From contig CM065321.1 in NCBI GenBank assembly GCA_033032175.1, forward strand, positions 6,718,501 through 6,782,500: a stretch of 64,000 nt of DNA, given 5' to 3'. Source of the stretch: Saturnia japonica (Eukaryota > Arthropoda > Insecta > Lepidoptera > Saturniidae). Below are positions 60,891 through 64,000 of this stretch, one piece after another (the first letter of the stretch is position 1; every line of letters begins with the position of its first letter). The notes beneath the pieces were generated by a model. It ran no database searches and had not been told where the DNA came from. It was given only the letters and a program-made list of their open reading frames with translations. Position numbers and translations under genes: made by a program.

Positions 60891-61125
60891 CTTTCCGGCG
60901 ATGTTGCCGCCGATGATATTAATTCAAACTCCAAGCCGAAATATGCACAACACCTTTTGATGCACTATACCGCCGAAACAATTACAAGTGTTAGATGCCG
61001 CACCGGTATCCGTCCGAGTCCCACGAGCAAGTGACCAGTCATCGCCGGTTTTTATTGTTGGGGGTAATTTAAGAACAAAAATAATATTGCATACCCCCAA
61101 CCAATTTATTAGCCCGAACAGTGCC
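60891..61125 (-). promoter_or_regulatory. Candidate EndoA first (untranslated) exon
   Basis: A CpG-bearing minus-strand segment ends CGGCGGCAACATCGCCGGAA, then AG and a strong GTAAGTG donor at 60884-60890. This is the best donor seen upstream of exon 2. It would define an 18.4-kb first intron ending at 42491. The start is unknown; an AATAAAAACC box at 61050 may be TATA-like. Confidence 0.4.
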
Positions 61126-61169
61126 AATATGACTGATATAAGGTAATCGCGATCCAGTGGGATAAGTTG

Positions 61170-61480
61170 TCGTATGGAAGCAATGATAGCTCAGTTAATA
61201 GCGTGTATGGAATCCGCCGTAAGTTCGAATCCCTGCAATAAGCCTGAGCTTTCGGTGAAGGAAAACATCGTGTTGAACTATAGCATGATGTTAGGGCTTT
61301 TTCTAATGCCCGCCTGGATAGTTACCACCTTAAAGTTGAAATTCTGTTGCCAAATACCAATAGGTGTGTTCCGGCAGGTGCACTTGAGAGCCAGTCATCT
61401 ACTAACCTTAGCGTGCTTCTATCTTAGGTCACTTAAGATCAGGTGAGATTCTGCCCACAAAGCTAAATAATTAATAATAA
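61170..61480 (+). repeat. Bm1-like SINE with intact pol III boxes
   Basis: The tRNA-like head has an A box (TAGCTCAGTTAATAG, 61187 on) and a B box (GTTCGAATCCC, 61223-61233). The body has the TAGGGCTTTTTCTAATGCCC and ACCAATAGGTGTGTTCC blocks and an AATAATTAATAATAATTG tail. tRNA-derived lepidopteran SINE. Confidence 0.85.
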
Positions 61481-61879
61481 TTGTTTTGTTACGAATCGTT
61501 CACCAAGTGTAGACAAACCCTAAGCAGTACACACAAAAGATCATCTACTATAAATAGGTAACGTAAGAGGCATGCTATTGGTTTCTTTATCGAAAGTCAT
61601 TAAGATATAACGTAAGCCATTAAACTATGGGCAGAGTGAAACGGATCGAACGTTATGAATGTGAGTCTATGTATTATAAGCGCGGATCACATTGAAGCGA
61701 GACGGCATGGAAATATAGGTCGCGAGCCGTCCGAGTAAATCCGTCAATCCCTCCTCACATTTAATAACATAGGGCATTAAACCTTATTCCTCAGTCATAT
61801 CTTTATCTCTAAAGGGCATTAATAATCGATTAGTGTATAAATAACATAATATTCAGAATAGTTCTATTTATATAATAAT
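61481..61879. other. No gene supported
   Basis: A mildly GC-rich part at 61630-61760 is unassigned. Confidence 0.4.
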
Positions 61880-62290
61880 ACTAGTTGTACCCGCGACTTC
61901 GTTCGACTGGACTACAGAATGCCGTTGATCCTGCTACTCCCTCTCCCGGTTATACGGTTTTTGAGGATGATCCTTAGAATATAGACATGTATTCTCGCTG
62001 ACTTTTTTGTAGATCTATTTATATCTGCAATTATGTAGTATATTAATTAGATATATATCTTGAAGTTCACTTAGTGTAATCCATTTAAGCGCCCGAATTG
62101 ATTCACCATGACCGGTTTTTTTACATATGCGCGGAACCCCAATTCCTTTTCTAAAACGAAAATAGCCCAAGTTACTCTTTATAACATCAGCTATCTATCT
62201 GCCAGTGAAAACCCCGTCAAAATCGGTCCAACCGTTTCGAAAATTACCCGGAACAAATAGACAGACAATTTTTATAAATATGTGCTTTGT
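61880..62290 (+). repeat. Repeat family A copy
   Basis: Head TACCCGCGACTTCGTTCGAC, body blocks as in the other copies, end CAAAATCGGTCCAACCGTTT and TTACCCGGAACAAATAGACA. Diverged from the other copies. Confidence 0.75.
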
Positions 62291-62639
62291 TATAGGAACA
62301 GTATATACTTTCATATGCGTTTAGTAAAAATTTGTTATTTTGACGTTACAAACAGACACATCAATATTATTAATTGGATAGAAATAAATAATGCATAATA
62401 TTGTTGATTTCGATAGGTATCATCAGACCAATGGATTCTAGTCTATACATAAGATTTTTCTTGTTTCCTTCGCAAATATGGTAAAATTGTATATTTGTTT
62501 CACTCTAAATATTTTGTAATAACTGAGAGACAATTAATCTTTTATAATTTTAAAAAATTTGTCTGATTAAGCTCTTTACACAATACATTTGCTTTGTCGA
62601 GACTATAGTTTAAAGATCACATGTTAGGATTCAATAGGT

Positions 62640-63445
62640 GGCGCTGTAGTCTAGCTCTTAACTACCGGATAGGGCAGATAGTATTCTATTCAACAACTCT
62701 GACATATTTAACGGAATTTTAACATAAAATTGGATTATTGATATATATAATCTATTTCTAAACGTGCGAAAAGAGTGTAAAACCCCTCTAAGGAAAATCG
62801 AAAGCATTTTAAATTTTTTTTTTAAACTCGGCCATGTGCGCGTCGATCCACGCGCAGTGCAATGATTCCTTATTTGCCTTAGGAATTATTATTGAGGGAG
62901 ATACGATTTTATTTTTCCATAATTTTACATGCCCCATAAACATGTATTTACTGTTTTACAAAAGTAACAGCTTCTTATAAGTAATTTTCAATGGAATTTG
63001 TAAAAAATTTACTTTCTCTAAGTACATTTTATAAGTAGATTGACTATTGCTTATTAACTTGTAAGGCCTTGTAAATCTCCAAAAACAACGATTTTGCTGA
63101 CACCTTGACTCTAAAACAAATTAGCATTTTAAAGCTTAATAATTTGCAAATAGATCTCTGAATCGAAAAATGGTTTTCACACAATATTTTTGAACTACCT
63201 ATTCAACGACACCCCCCACCATGGGATAGTTGAGAAAAAAAAAAATCATCCCCACTTTACGTGTTGGGGAGATACCTACCCTAACCATTTTTTTTGTAAA
63301 AAAATTTATTTTACAACTTTGTCGGCCTATTAACATGTACACCCATACCAAATTACAGCTTTCTTGTATTAAGATTCTCTGAGCTAAGCCGCGGAAAGAC
63401 AGTCAGACGGAAATGGCGAAACTATAAGGATTCCTTGTTGACTAC
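62640..63445 (+). repeat. Probable dispersed repeat
   Basis: Ends with GACAGTCAGACGGAAATGGC then GAAACTATAAGGATTCC, a tail widely seen in lepidopteran repeats. The start, near GGTGGCGCTGTAGT at 62638, is uncertain. Non-coding. Confidence 0.4.
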
Positions 63446-63755
63446 AAATTCCTAAAAACGTAGAATATATTTTCAGATTCTATTACAAAAGCTATGTTTA
63501 TATGTTGAAATGTTTTTTTATTAAACCTTTGACGAGTTGAAAGATGAATGTTAAATTTTCAAGTAGTTATTAATTTTACTACTATATAGTATAAAGAATA
63601 ATCTTATTTCGTATTAAATATTAAAATCATTTAAAATCATTCAGTGTTAAACGGTAAATCGATTGTTATAGGCGGTTCGTAATTAGACACTAACAAGGAT
63701 GAAAAATAAGTCCTGCACGTGGCGTCGTCTTGAACTGAGAAACTAGACGGCTCAC

Positions 63756-63840
63756 CGTGGCGCCCGCCTGTCTGCCGTCATCCGCCCATTGTTTGCTGCC
63801 TAGAGCTCATAGCCAAATAGGGTGGGAACGTGTAAAAATA
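63756..63840 (-). promoter_or_regulatory. Candidate first exon, GC-rich
   Basis: Minus strand GACAGGCGGGCGCCACG followed by a GTGAGC donor at 63750-63755. Could be a further EndoA first exon or belong to a gene beyond the window. Weak. Confidence 0.2.
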
Positions 63841-64000
63841 GGGCAACAACCTCATCTACAAAACTGCTACTAGGCTTTAGTATGGGTTACAGCCAAAAAA
63901 AATTAGTATCCCATAAAATGTATTACAATATTCAAACAGACGCTAGTAATGGCCAAAATTAAATTTAATCACCTATATATAATCTATATAAATAAAATGA

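Overview
The window looks like moth or butterfly (lepidopteran) nuclear DNA: AT-rich, intron-containing, with a Bm1-like tRNA-derived SINE, many decayed LINE tails, mariner/Tc1 copies and small inverted-repeat elements. It holds two conserved protein genes, one small unrecognised two-exon gene, and mobile-element debris almost everywhere else. All gene models were built by hand from splice signals, reading frame and remembered family sequence. No search was run.

Bases 1-7,000 carry an intronless-CDS polyubiquitin gene on the plus strand (3799-6765, 13 head-to-tail units, preceded by a 5' UTR splice acceptor). One pair of units contains compensating -1 and -2 base shifts. Bases 7,800-14,500 are non-coding and contain several terminal-inverted-repeat elements, including a 1-kb element with about 230-bp arms.

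Bases 14,752-42,490 (minus strand) are the endophilin A gene (EndoA): ten coding exons, 421 codons, every junction GT-AG and in phase. It encodes an N-BAR domain, a variable linker and a C-terminal SH3 domain, for curving membranes during synaptic vesicle endocytosis. Two phase-neutral linker variants are visible: a 90-nt cassette exon candidate at 18571-18660 and an internal donor in exon 9 that would remove 68 residues. Upstream, between 50 and 64 kb, are three possible first exons and a possible recursive splice site; these are weaker inferences.

Inside EndoA intron 3, on the opposite strand, 36318-37080 encodes a 184-residue protein with a signal peptide, six cysteines and a Thr/Ser-rich tail. 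I do not recognise it, and it is the best candidate here for something undescribed.

The introns and upstream region are a layered record of insertions: a LINE inside a SINE, a LINE inside a mariner, a restriction-endonuclease-type LINE inside another mariner, a 145-bp hAT-like element with its empty site visible in a sister repeat, and a Tc1-type element whose end lies about 30 bases from an EndoA splice acceptor.
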